A DNA stretch of 14,208 nucleotides, from the NCBI GenBank assembly GCA_013349485.1, contig DUZM01000052.1, positions 1-14,208 of the forward strand. Reading direction: 5' to 3'. The notes beneath the pieces were generated by a model. It was given only the letters and a program-made list of their open reading frames with translations. It had not been told where the DNA came from and did not search any database. Shown piece by piece: positions 1 through 6,870 of this stretch; position 1 is the first letter of the stretch; each line of letters opens with the position of its first letter. The stretch comes from Candidatus Hydrogenedentota bacterium. Lineage in GTDB: Bacteria > Hydrogenedentota > Hydrogenedentia > Hydrogenedentales > SLHB01. The position numbers and the translations under genes are program-made.

Positions 1-1
1 G

Positions 2-283
2 AGGTTCATTGATCGGGGGCGGGTGAACCTGGTGCTGTACTTCGAGCGGCTACCGGAGTGCTTGCTGGAGCTTCCCTTTGTCGATCCCAACAACGTGCCC
101 CCTTTCCCTCATCATCCTGAAAGGGGGATTCGTCCTCCCGGCAATTTCTTTGACTTCTTCCGCGACACGGACGAGGAAGAGGTCGTATGGGCACATGCCG
201 CTGGAGATTTTGAGGCATTCGGCTACCGCCGTTTCGACTGCGGCCTGCCGGAGGATGCGCCGTCCGCATTACGAATAGGGTAA
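2..283 (+). CDS. C-terminal fragment of a probable sulfotransferase (partial, 5' end outside window)
   Basis: The frame is open from the first complete codon at position 2 to a TAA at 281-283, so only about 93 C-terminal residues are visible and the start lies left of the window. The fragment shows a Phe-Glu-Arg-Leu stretch, a Pro/His-rich middle (PFPHHP), and an acidic helix followed by 'AGDFEAFGY'. This layout resembles the C-terminal end of sulfotransferase family 2 proteins (PF03567 type), where a late helix ends in a Df..fGY-like motif. The PAPS-binding motifs would lie in the missing part, so the family call is an inference by resemblance only. The stop codon sits inside the left half of an attC-like element, as is common for integron-cassette genes. 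An internal GTG at 23 could be taken as a start but has no ribosome-binding site and would give an 86-residue protein; a truncated longer gene is more likely. Confidence 0.5.
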   Translation, partial: RFIDRGRVNLVLYFERLPECLLELPFVDPNNVPPFPHHPERGIRPPGNFFDFFRDTDEEEVVWAHAAGDFEAFGYRRFDCGLPEDAPSALRIG

Positions 284-347
284 CTTATGGCCACCGTCTG
301 CACTTGACCGTCGCGCACGCGCCGACAAGTGAACCCGGACGTTATGT
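278..347 (+). repeat. attC-like recombination site (integron cassette boundary)
   Basis: This stretch of about 70 bases lies between the partial sulfotransferase and the GNAT gene. Its left end carries TAAC (281-284), overlapping the upstream stop codon, and its right end carries GTTATGT (341-347), giving TAAC/GTTA core boxes. Inside are CGTC (295-298) against GACG (338-341) and a perfect 6-bp arm CACTTG (301-306) / CAAGTG (326-331), with a further TCG/CGA pairing toward the loop. The right half (CAAGTGAACCCGGACGTTA) is close in style to chromosomal-integron attC sites. The canonical boxes are RYYYAAC and GTTRRRY; here both deviate outside the core, and the spacer after TAAC is longer than usual. 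Length and layout fit an attC, but recombination activity cannot be judged. Confidence 0.55.
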
Positions 348-359
348 GAGGAATGCCTG

Positions 360-896
360 ATGGGAAATATCTCAATAGAGCGTGCGACAGAGTCCGACAT
401 GAGAATCATTCTCAACCTGATCGACTACTACATTTATGACATGTCGAAATCAGCCGGTTGGGAGTGTAACGCCGAGGGAAGGTTCGCTGGCTGTGATGAT
501 TCTCGGGAGTACTGGCAGACGCATCACCCCGAGACCCAACCAAGCGCCAGGTGGCCTGAGGGGAGAAGGGGTCATCCATTCATCGTTAGGTCGCCAAGCG
601 GTGTGGCCGGCTTCGCTCTGATAAGAGAAATGGGGGACGACCCTGATGTGGACTATGACATGGCCGAGTTCTTCATTGTCGGCAAATACCAGAGACGAGG
701 CATTGGTCGGCATGTGGCGTGTGCGATTTTCGATATGTTTCGTGGCCGCTGGTCAGTAAGGCAACTGGTCGCGAATATCCCCGCCAAGGAATTCTGGAAG
801 GCGGTGGTGTCAGACTATACGAAGGGACATTTCACAGAATCATGTGGCACTTGCGATGGCTGGGATATGGTCTATCTCACCTTTGACAACACATAA
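360..896 (+). CDS. GNAT-family N-acetyltransferase (cassette-borne)
   Basis: This 178-residue protein is the usual size for a single-domain GCN5-related acetyltransferase, which transfers an acetyl group from acetyl-CoA to an amine; the substrate is unknown. The acetyl-CoA pyrophosphate-binding motif A is visible as 'AEFFIVGKYQRRGIGRH', with Q111-R112-R113-G114-x-G116 fitting Q/RxxGxG/A, followed by the expected helix. A preceding strand 'GVAGFALI' and a late 'WKAVVSDYTKGHF' fit motif B. The ATG start has a GAGG at 348-351, eight bases upstream. No signal peptide or membrane segment is seen, so it should be cytoplasmic. The gene is bounded by GTTATGTG (341-348) and CACATAAC (890-897), exact reverse complements, and its stop codon lies within the second box, as in integron cassettes. 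Members of such cassettes include antibiotic and general small-molecule acetyltransferases, but resistance is not implied by the sequence. Confidence 0.85.
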   Translation: MGNISIERATESDMRIILNLIDYYIYDMSKSAGWECNAEGRFAGCDDSREYWQTHHPETQPSARWPEGRRGHPFIVRSPSGVAGFALIREMGDDPDVDYDMAEFFIVGKYQRRGIGRHVACAIFDMFRGRWSVRQLVANIPAKEFWKAVVSDYTKGHFTESCGTCDGWDMVYLTFDNT

Positions 897-946
897 CAAG
901 CGGCTCCACAGCGATGCTGACGCGCGCCTGATCCGCAACGTCAGGG
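890..946 (+). repeat. Degenerate attC-like site
   Basis: It starts with CACATAAC (890-897), which contains the GNAT stop codon, continues with AAGCGGCTCCACAG, and ends with CTGATCCGCAAC followed by GTCAGGG (939-945). GCGG in the left arm pairs with CCGC in the right arm, and the CTC/GAT region is nearly complementary. The right-hand core box would be canonical (GTTAGGG) with a single T-to-C change. The downstream gene starts 24 bases after it, again cassette-like. The total of about 57 bases is at the short end for attC sites. I see no further attC-like element downstream, so this may be the decayed end of an array. Confidence 0.4.
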
Positions 947-969
947 CGATCAAGACAGGAGGATCATAG

Positions 970-1989
970 ATGCCTTCTATGACGATTTCGGCGAAGCAAA
1001 TTGTGAGTATAGCCGCAGAAGTATTCGGTTCGAGTACTGAGGTGGAATCCTGCTCGGAGATCCTTCCCTCGAGCGAATGCGGTATCCCGAAGGTGTGCGG
1101 GTGCAACGCGAATCAGTCTTTCAGGGTGCGTCTGCGTGGCGAGCCGCAGGAGTATGTCTTCCGTTTTCCTAGAGGACACCGGGACGACCTGTATGAGAAG
1201 GAGCGGACGAATTACCGCCTTGTTGCCGCAAACACCGATATTCCTGTTCCGCGAGTCCATCGCATAGACAGAAGCAAACGATTGGTTCCGGTTGGCTACA
1301 TGGTCATGGACTTCATGGCAGGGGACGAGGCCACCTTTCTCTCGCATCCGCAGAACCCCCGGACAGACCAACAAGAGAAGGATGAAATTCAGGAAAAGAC
1401 CGGCTATTGCTACGCGCAAGTGCACAACATATCACGAGAAGCGTCGTCCCCTCGTTCAGCCATAGACCGCTTGTTATACAATCTTCAGCAGTTGGAAAAT
1501 GTAGTCAAGGATGGTCCGTTTCGCGTCAGCCTGACCAAGATTGACCAATGCCGGGCAGTTGTTGAAGGGGACGGCGATTTGCTTTTCGAACCCGAGTCGC
1601 TGTGTGTCGGCGATTCTGAGTTTCACTTTGAGAAGATCGACGGCGAGTGGAACGTCGCCTTTGTATGTGATATGGAATGGGTGGGTTTCGATGACCCGTG
1701 CCAGGATCTCTTCATGTTGGCCTGCGCGCCCAGACGGCTTTGGGGGTTCGACCGTCCGTTCGCACTCGATGAACAGGAACTTGCGACAAGGGCCTGCATG
1801 CGTGGCTACGAACAATTGCGGGAAATCGACTACGCTCGACTCGCGCGGATGGCGCTATACAAGCAGTTGGGGGCCATGTGTTCATGCTTAGACCAGGTCT
1901 ATAGGCCGGAGAAGAGAGCGTTCATGAAGTCCAGAGAGCAGACCTACGTCAACCTTGTGGCCGCCGTGGCCGGCTTGGGACTTGATTGA
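970..1989 (+). CDS. APH/choline-kinase-fold phosphotransferase-like protein with altered catalytic loop
   Basis: A 339-residue protein with the outline of the aminoglycoside-phosphotransferase superfamily (PF01636). It has an N-lobe strand 'EYVFRFPRG', a conserved Glu-Arg helix (EKERTNYRLV), a 'TDIPVPRVH' segment, the hinge-like 'GYMVMDFMAGDE', and a C-lobe ending in 'VCDMEWVGFDDPCQDLFML', which matches the family's ID(W)E.....DP..DL pattern with D234 as the metal ligand. The Brenner-type loop HGDxHxxN is not intact: the aligned segment is 'VGDSEFHF', keeping Asp215 but with Val213 for His, Glu217 for the second His and Phe220 for the Asn. It may therefore be a pseudokinase or use an altered mechanism. 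The ATG is preceded by a strong AGGAGG at 957-962. The protein looks soluble. The stop codon is 24 bases before the next gene, which lies in the same reading frame, suggesting an operon. The substrate is unknown. Confidence 0.7.
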   Translation: MPSMTISAKQIVSIAAEVFGSSTEVESCSEILPSSECGIPKVCGCNANQSFRVRLRGEPQEYVFRFPRGHRDDLYEKERTNYRLVAANTDIPVPRVHRIDRSKRLVPVGYMVMDFMAGDEATFLSHPQNPRTDQQEKDEIQEKTGYCYAQVHNISREASSPRSAIDRLLYNLQQLENVVKDGPFRVSLTKIDQCRAVVEGDGDLLFEPESLCVGDSEFHFEKIDGEWNVAFVCDMEWVGFDDPCQDLFMLACAPRRLWGFDRPFALDEQELATRACMRGYEQLREIDYARLARMALYKQLGAMCSCLDQVYRPEKRAFMKSREQTYVNLVAAVAGLGLD

Positions 1990-2013
1990 CGCACTGAAAG
2001 CCTGAAGCAGCGC

Positions 2014-3078
2014 GTGCTATGGAGAGGAGCATTGCGTTACTACACAGACAGCGGAATCAGCCAGATCAAGGCGTACGTTGGCGCACCGGTGACGAATACG
2101 TGCCCGTCGGTGGTTTGGCTTGATTTGACCTCGGACTGCAATCTCTACTGCGTGACGTGCCGCGGGCGACCCACGGCGCGCGGACGCACCATGGACGGCG
2201 ATCTGTTCCGGAAGGTTGTGGATCAGACGTGTCACGGGGTGTTGTTATATGCGCTCCATGGCTTGGGCGAGTCGCTGCTGCTAATGGACTTCTCAGAACG
2301 GCTGGAATACGTTTCCCGTCGCAAACTCCCGCGAGCAAAACTGGACCTATACACCAACGGAATGCTCCTCTCCGCTCAGACAGCCCAGCTTTTGCTCGAC
2401 CACGGCGTCAATGTCACCGTATCCTTTGACGGCGCTTGCGCGGAAACGTTCGAGCGAATTCGGCAAGGCGCCGAGTTCGGCCGGGTATGCCGCAACTTGG
2501 AGAAGTCCTCGAATCTCCCCGATGCCAACAGCGGACCCTCGTCACCGGGGGTTCACATAGCCATACAGCGAGACAACTGGGAGGAGCTCTCGGAGATTGT
2601 CAAATTGACCCACTCGCTCGGCGCGGGGCGCATCAGCTTCGACATCGTTGCCGGCCCAGACACGACGCTCTGTCCACCTTTCGACGGGAGCGCTGCCGAC
2701 GCTATCGCAGAGGCCATCAACTTGGCCGAGCACCTGGGCATGTTTGTCGATGGCTATCCGACACGCTTTGGCGACATGGTATGGTTGGACGACACGTATG
2801 CCCCGGCGAATCGCTTTGCGATCAGCACGCTCTGTGATGCACCCTATTTCAGCGCCTTCATTTGCTGGAATGGCGACGTGATGCCGTGCTGCGTTGGACC
2901 GGTTGTGTTAGGGAACGTCAACGAACGGGACTTTGCAGAGATTTGGGGCGGCGAAGCGTACGAGAACATCCGGAAGGACGCCAACGATCCCGAGCGGATG
3001 CCGGACATCTGCCGGCAATGCCCGTTGGCGAATCGCTTCTTAGGGCACAGCAGCGCAATGGGTTCCCATCGCGGCTGA
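2014..3078 (+). CDS. Radical SAM protein with C-terminal SPASM/Twitch-type iron-sulfur domain
   Basis: A 354-residue radical SAM enzyme. The [4Fe-4S]-binding CxxxCxxC motif is C42-x3-C46-x2-C49, following 'VVWLDLTSD', and a GxGE motif ('HGLGES') lies about 40 residues later. The C-terminus carries further cysteines, C274, C284, C292, C293 and C333-x2-C336, inside 'CWNGDVMPCC' and 'CRQCPL', with an intervening 'LGNVNERDFAEIWGGEAY'. That is the usual layout of a SPASM or Twitch domain holding one or two auxiliary clusters. Such enzymes modify peptides or act as dehydrogenases or epimerases on sugars and aminocyclitols; the substrate here cannot be named. There is no leader-peptide-like small ORF beside it, which argues mildly against a RiPP system. 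The start is taken as GTG at 2014, with only a weak upstream purine stretch; the ATG at 2019 is out of frame. The gene sits between a kinase-like and a HAD hydrolase gene in an apparent operon. Confidence 0.85.
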   Translation: MLWRGALRYYTDSGISQIKAYVGAPVTNTCPSVVWLDLTSDCNLYCVTCRGRPTARGRTMDGDLFRKVVDQTCHGVLLYALHGLGESLLLMDFSERLEYVSRRKLPRAKLDLYTNGMLLSAQTAQLLLDHGVNVTVSFDGACAETFERIRQGAEFGRVCRNLEKSSNLPDANSGPSSPGVHIAIQRDNWEELSEIVKLTHSLGAGRISFDIVAGPDTTLCPPFDGSAADAIAEAINLAEHLGMFVDGYPTRFGDMVWLDDTYAPANRFAISTLCDAPYFSAFICWNGDVMPCCVGPVVLGNVNERDFAEIWGGEAYENIRKDANDPERMPDICRQCPLANRFLGHSSAMGSHRG

Positions 3079-3129
3079 ACTGGCCTGGCGCCTGTTCCGC
3101 GCTGCTCCACGAGTACAAGGGATTTGGCC

Positions 3130-3858
3130 ATGAAGACAGAGATGCCTGAGTGGTTCTTCTTTGACTGTTTCGGGACGCTGATCATCGACGACGGCTTGGA
3201 CGAAGAGACGCCATATTGCGCACTTATGGCCTATGTCCCCGTGCAGCTCGGGTTGTACGCTTCGGAGGCGGACTTCGTGCGCGAGTACGAAAACTGGCGC
3301 AAGGAGAGAGACGATACGGCTCCGGGCAAGGAGATCACTTTGCCGGAGAGGTTGCGCCAAATTTTCTCGAAGGCGAACGTCCAAGAAAATGTAGACCTTG
3401 AGGAGGCCATTTCTCGAACCGTGCAAGTCTTTTACGAAAACGCCATGGCGCAACTCATCCCCGCTCCCGGCGTACACGAAATGCTGCAGTTCTGGCATGG
3501 AAAAGTAAGGATGGCTGTTGTATCGAACATCTTGATTGCGCGTATTCCGCAACGAGTTCTATCTGAGCATGGACTGTGCACGTATTTTGACTTCATATTG
3601 GACAGTGCGTCTTTGGGCGTGAGAAAGCCAGGAGAAAAGATCTACAGACTGGCCGTCAACCAAGCCGGTGTTGCGGCGGAACATATGCAAAGCATATTGT
3701 TTATTGGCGACAATCCTCAACTCGATGTGGCAATCCCACGCCGGCTTGGAATGAGGGCCCTGCTTTACAGTCCCGGCAACACAACAGCGCCGGACGCGGG
3801 GCAGGAATTCACAATTCGCCACTGGGATGAGTTCCGAACGATAAAGGATGATAATTGA
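3130..3858 (+). CDS. HAD-superfamily hydrolase (haloacid dehalogenase-like, subfamily IA type)
   Basis: A 242-residue protein from the ATG at 3130, which has an AAGGGA seven bases upstream (3117-3122). A TTG at 3124 would add two residues and is less likely. All four HAD motifs are visible: motif I 'FFFDCFGTL' with nucleophile Asp12, motif II 'AVVSN' with Ser132, motif III 'VRKPGEKIY' with Lys166, and motif IV 'FIGDNPQLDV' with Asp194 and Asp199. The insert between motifs I and II (about residues 20-120) is helical, as in a C1 cap. The second motif-I position is Phe rather than Asp, a form seen in haloacid-dehalogenase-type and various other HADs, so a phosphatase is possible but not certain. 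It is the last gene of the + strand set. With a kinase-like protein and a radical SAM enzyme upstream, it could remove a phosphate late in a small pathway; this is inference. Confidence 0.85.
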   Translation: MKTEMPEWFFFDCFGTLIIDDGLDEETPYCALMAYVPVQLGLYASEADFVREYENWRKERDDTAPGKEITLPERLRQIFSKANVQENVDLEEAISRTVQVFYENAMAQLIPAPGVHEMLQFWHGKVRMAVVSNILIARIPQRVLSEHGLCTYFDFILDSASLGVRKPGEKIYRLAVNQAGVAAEHMQSILFIGDNPQLDVAIPRRLGMRALLYSPGNTTAPDAGQEFTIRHWDEFRTIKDDN

Positions 3859-4211
3859 TCTCCGGCAGCATCGAGTGCTCCTTGTCACTCGGGAATTACT
3901 GATTGGGAGTCCCTTTTGTTCCTTGGGGCGGTTCTTGGTGGGGAACAGGGGGTGTTTTTTGGCGGGTCGGCCCGAATGCCGCATGGTGCGTAATTTGGGC
4001 GGCGGTTGACGTAGTGGACGGAACGGACGGGCACAGACAGACACGGACAAGAAGCGGGGCGGACTGCCAGGCGCTGCCGCGGGTGGGAAAGAACAGATGG
4101 GCGGTGTGGACAGGGCGCGCCGGGAAGGAATGGGGGCCGGTAGGATGTGCAACCGGAACGGGGAGTTGGGCGTCGTGAGCCCGGGGCGGTGACACAAAGG
4201 TCAGGTGCAAG
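3859..4211. other. Convergent intergenic region, no gene supported
   Basis: 353 bases separate the 3' end of the HAD gene (+) from the 3' end of proB (-). ORFs are open on both strands here, but they are rich in Pro/Arg or Trp/Gly, lack ribosome-binding sites and resemble no protein family I know. The stretch at 4014-4052 is low-complexity, built from repeated GGAC/ACAGAC units. No clear intrinsic terminator for the leftward proB operon is visible. Confidence 0.6.
3871..3892 (+). terminator. Weak hairpin downstream of the HAD gene
   Basis: Thirteen bases after the HAD stop codon, CGAGTG (3872-3877) faces CACTCG (3886-3891) across an 8-base loop, with one extra T-G wobble pair outside. No T-run follows, so as an intrinsic terminator it is weak. 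Its position at the end of a + strand gene set, facing a convergent operon, is the main support. Confidence 0.3.
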
Positions 4212-5339
4212 TTACAGTAGAACGAGGTTGTCGCGGTGGATGACTTCGTCGAAGTCTTTGCGTCCGAGTATCTCCTTGATCTCGGCGCTTTTGCGGCCCT
4301 TTATGCGGGAGATGTTCTTGCTCGAGTAGTTGACGAGGCCGCGGGCGATGTCGCGTCCGGAGGCGTCGCGGATTTTGACGGCGGCGCCGACGTCGAACGT
4401 TCCCTCGAGGGCGGTGATGCCTGCCGCGAGCAGGCTCTTGCCGTGCTCGAGCAAGGCACGGGCGGCCCCGTCGTCTACCACGAGCGCGCCGCGGCTGGCG
4501 CGGCCGAAGGCAATCCATCGTTTTCGGTGTGGGAGGGCGCTTTGGCCGCTGTCAAACACGGTCATGGGGCCGGCGCCGTCGAGGGCGTTGGCGACAGCGT
4601 TAGGGCGGTGTCCGTTGGCGACGATGGTGCGGAGCCCTGCCGCGCACGCGATTTGCGCGGCGGCCAGTTTGGTTTTCATGCCGCCTATAGTCGTTTCGGT
4701 GATCGTGTCTTCCGCCAAGGCTTCGATGTCCTCGGTGATGTTTTCCACGAACGGGATCAACCGGGCATTCTTATCTCGCGCGGGGTTTCTGTCGTACAGC
4801 CCGTCCACGTCGCTGAGAATGATGAGCAGATCGGCATCGATCTTCGAGGCGACGCGGGCGGCCAATCCGTCATTGTCGCCGAATCGGAGTTCCTCAGTAG
4901 CGACGGAATCGTTCTCGTTCACGATGGGTATGACGTCGCCGAGTTGGAACAGGGCAAGGATGGTGTTGCGGACGTTGAGATAGGTTCGGCGATCCTCGAG
5001 CGCCGCAGCCGTGAGCAGGACCTGGGCGGTCTTGAGTCCGTTCCCGTGGGTTTGGAAAAGGACTTCGTAGTGGTGCATCAAGCGGGATTGGCCGACGGCG
5101 GCGACGGCCTGTTTGACGGGAAGGAGTCTTGGGTACTCGGAAATGCCGAGGGCCGCCATGCCGCATCCAACCGCGCCGGAGGACACGACGACGATATTCA
5201 GATTGCGTTCGCGTTTGAGCTGCGCCATTTCCTTCACGATGTTCTCGAGCACCGCCCGGTCGAACCCTTGAGGCCCGGTGAGCAGTGCGGTGCCTATTTT
5301 GACTACGAGCGTGCGGACGTCAATCGGCTTGGTACTCAA
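4212..5339 (-). CDS. proB: Glutamate 5-kinase (ProB) with C-terminal PUA domain
   Basis: This 375-residue enzyme phosphorylates L-glutamate to glutamate 5-phosphate, the first step of proline synthesis, in the cytoplasm. The N-terminal amino-acid-kinase domain (about residues 8-260) shows 'LVVKIGTALLTG', 'VVVSSGAVGCGM', 'PIVNENDSVATEELRFGDND' and 'LLIILSDVDGLYDRNP'. The C-terminal PUA domain (about 275-370) shows 'KRWIAFGRASRGALVVDDGA', 'GKSLLAAGI' and ends in 'DEVIHRDNLVLL'. Length and both domains match the full-length enzyme. The likely start is a TTG at 5337-5339 with GGAG nine bases before it, inside the last codons of obgE. The two genes overlap by 20 bases, which suggests translational coupling. 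It is the last gene of the leftward operon. proA is not in the window. Confidence 0.95.
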   Translation of the reverse strand: MSTKPIDVRTLVVKIGTALLTGPQGFDRAVLENIVKEMAQLKRERNLNIVVVSSGAVGCGMAALGISEYPRLLPVKQAVAAVGQSRLMHHYEVLFQTHGNGLKTAQVLLTAAALEDRRTYLNVRNTILALFQLGDVIPIVNENDSVATEELRFGDNDGLAARVASKIDADLLIILSDVDGLYDRNPARDKNARLIPFVENITEDIEALAEDTITETTIGGMKTKLAAAQIACAAGLRTIVANGHRPNAVANALDGAGPMTVFDSGQSALPHRKRWIAFGRASRGALVVDDGAARALLEHGKSLLAAGITALEGTFDVGAAVKIRDASGRDIARGLVNYSSKNISRIKGRKSAEIKEILGRKDFDEVIHRDNLVLL

Positions 5340-6573
5340 GTTCCACGTCTCCTATGGTGATGGTTTGGCCTTGTTGCGCGCCCATACGTTTCAGGGCCTT
5401 GAACACGCCCATCAACCGGAGTTTATCTTGCAGGCGGCGTACGGCTTCCTCGTTGTTGAAATCGGTCATGTTGACGGCTCGGACTGCGGTTTTGCCTGTG
5501 ATCGAGAATCCTTGCGGCGTCTTCTCGATCATGTATGGCGGCGTGTACGTATAGTCACGCTCAGCGGCGGCGCCGGGTGGAATCGCTTCTTCCCCGCGCA
5601 AGCGATCCACAATGGCCCATAGATGTTCCAGAACGTCCGCGACGCCGTCGCCGGTGGCCGCGGAAATGAGGAACGGGTTGTTGAACTGCGGGGCAACGGT
5701 ATGGAACCGCGCCCGATTCTCGGGGATATCCGCCTTGTTGAGGGCGAACACCTTCGGCCTTGTTGCCAGTTCGGGATTGTGGAGTTCGAGTTCCCGGTTG
5801 AGCACCTCGCGGCTGTGCGCGGGCGCTTCATCGCCCAAATCGATGATAAACAACAACACTTTTGTCCGTTCGATGTGGCGTAGAAATTCGTGCCCGAGTC
5901 CTTTGCCGGCAGCGGCCCCTTCGATGAGGCCCGGGATATCGGCGATGTTTAGGGTTCGGTGATCGCTCAGGGCCGCCACGCCCAGGTTCGGGCTCACCGT
6001 CGTGAACGGGTAGTCGGCGATTTTCGGCGTGGCCGCGCTGACGCGCGACAAGAACGTGGATTTACCGGCATTTGGGAGCCCGACAAGACCTACCTCGGCG
6101 ATGAGTTTGAGCTCTAGGACGTATCCGGCCTCTTCCCCGGGTTCGCCCAATTCGGCGAATCGCGGCGCGCGGTTCGTTGCGGTGGCGAACCGGGCGTTGC
6201 CCTTGCCGCCTCGGCCGCCCTGCGCCGCCAGAAAACGCTGACCTTCTTCGGTAAGATCTCCCATCGCGGCATCCGTGTCTGATGCACGAATCAATGTGCC
6301 GAGGGGTACGTGTATTTCGACGGGGGGGGCATTCTTCCCGTGCCGGCAACTGCCTTGCCCGTGGCCGCCTCGTTTGCCTTTCCAGTGGGGATGAAACCGC
6401 AAATCGAGCAAGGACGCGTACCTCGAATTAGCGACGATGTATACATCGCCGCCGTTGCCGCCGTCCCCGCCGTCCGGCCCGCCGCGCGGCACGTATTTCT
6501 CCCGTCGAAAACTACAGCAGCCGTCGCCGCCTCGTCCGCCGGTCACCGTGATCTTGGCTCGATCAACGAACAT
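5320..6573 (-). CDS. obgE: GTPase ObgE/CgtA, ribosome assembly
   Basis: A 417-residue Obg GTPase, which acts in late assembly of the 50S subunit and in stress signalling. The glycine-rich Obg fold (residues 1-157) shows 'GGRGGDGCCSFRREKYVPRG' and 'GGRGGKGN'. The G domain has G1 'GLPNAGKS' (about 163-170), switch residues 'YPFTTVSPNLG', G3 'DIPGLI', G4 'NKAD' and G5 'SAATGDG'. A C-terminal OCT-type domain (about 345-415) follows, ending in 'GDVELEYQAD'. The presence of OCT is a clade-variable trait; here it is complete. The ATG at 6571-6573 is preceded by GGAGG (6583-6587, read on the - strand). It lies 24 bases after rpmA, and its 3' end overlaps proB by 20 bases, so it is clearly within the operon. 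Confidence 0.97.
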   Translation of the reverse strand: MFVDRAKITVTGGRGGDGCCSFRREKYVPRGGPDGGDGGNGGDVYIVANSRYASLLDLRFHPHWKGKRGGHGQGSCRHGKNAPPVEIHVPLGTLIRASDTDAAMGDLTEEGQRFLAAQGGRGGKGNARFATATNRAPRFAELGEPGEEAGYVLELKLIAEVGLVGLPNAGKSTFLSRVSAATPKIADYPFTTVSPNLGVAALSDHRTLNIADIPGLIEGAAAGKGLGHEFLRHIERTKVLLFIIDLGDEAPAHSREVLNRELELHNPELATRPKVFALNKADIPENRARFHTVAPQFNNPFLISAATGDGVADVLEHLWAIVDRLRGEEAIPPGAAAERDYTYTPPYMIEKTPQGFSITGKTAVRAVNMTDFNNEEAVRRLQDKLRLMGVFKALKRMGAQQGQTITIGDVELEYQAD

Positions 6574-6597
6574 GGTTGGCGGCCTCCGGGCACGGGC

Positions 6598-6858
6598 TTA
6601 TTCGACGAAGGCGACCACGTCCACGACTTTCCGTTTCTTGCGCACCTGGCGGAACCGCACGTGGCCGTCCGCGATGGCGAACAACGTGTCGTCGTCGCCG
6701 AGGCCGACATTGATCCCCGGGTGAAACTTCGTGCCGCGTTGCCGCACGAGGATATTGCCTGCGCGGACCTTCTCGCCGGCGAACTTCTTTACGCCCAAGC
6801 GCTTTGCCGCGCTGTCTCTTCCGTTGCGCGAACTCCCGGCCGCTTTCTTGTGTGCCAT
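6598..6858 (-). CDS. rpmA: 50S ribosomal protein L27
   Basis: An 86-residue protein of standard L27 length. The N-terminus 'MAHKKAAGSSRNGRDS' and 'RLGVKKFAGEKVRAGNILVRQRG' followed by 'PGINVGLGDDDTLFA' are the family hallmarks; the N-terminal tail reaches the peptidyl-transferase centre. There is no N-terminal extension of the Firmicutes type that needs protease removal. A GGAG at about 6866-6869, overlapping the end of rplU, serves as ribosome-binding site. The gap to rplU is 12 bases, so the two are cotranscribed. Confidence 0.97.
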   Translation of the reverse strand: MAHKKAAGSSRNGRDSAAKRLGVKKFAGEKVRAGNILVRQRGTKFHPGINVGLGDDDTLFAIADGHVRFRQVRKKRKVVDVVAFVE

Positions 6859-6870
6859 GACGTGTCTCCT

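Noticed and set aside
6..269. An 87-codon - strand frame at the left edge.
   Set aside because: Arg/Pro-rich shadow of the + strand sulfotransferase fragment, which continues past the window edge and ends in a cassette-like stop.
3903..4178. A 91-codon + strand frame in the convergent intergenic region.
   Set aside because: Trp/Gly-rich composition typical of noncoding G-rich DNA, includes the GGAC repeat, and no ribosome-binding site.
3559..4197. A 212-codon - strand frame across the convergent intergenic region and the HAD gene.
   Set aside because: Pro/Arg/Ser-rich with no motifs, no ribosome-binding site, and it overlaps the well-supported HAD gene.
4236..5360. A 374-codon open frame on the + strand opposite proB.
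   Set aside because: It mirrors proB on the other strand; the - strand frame has full family motifs, and long antisense frames are expected in GC-rich genes.
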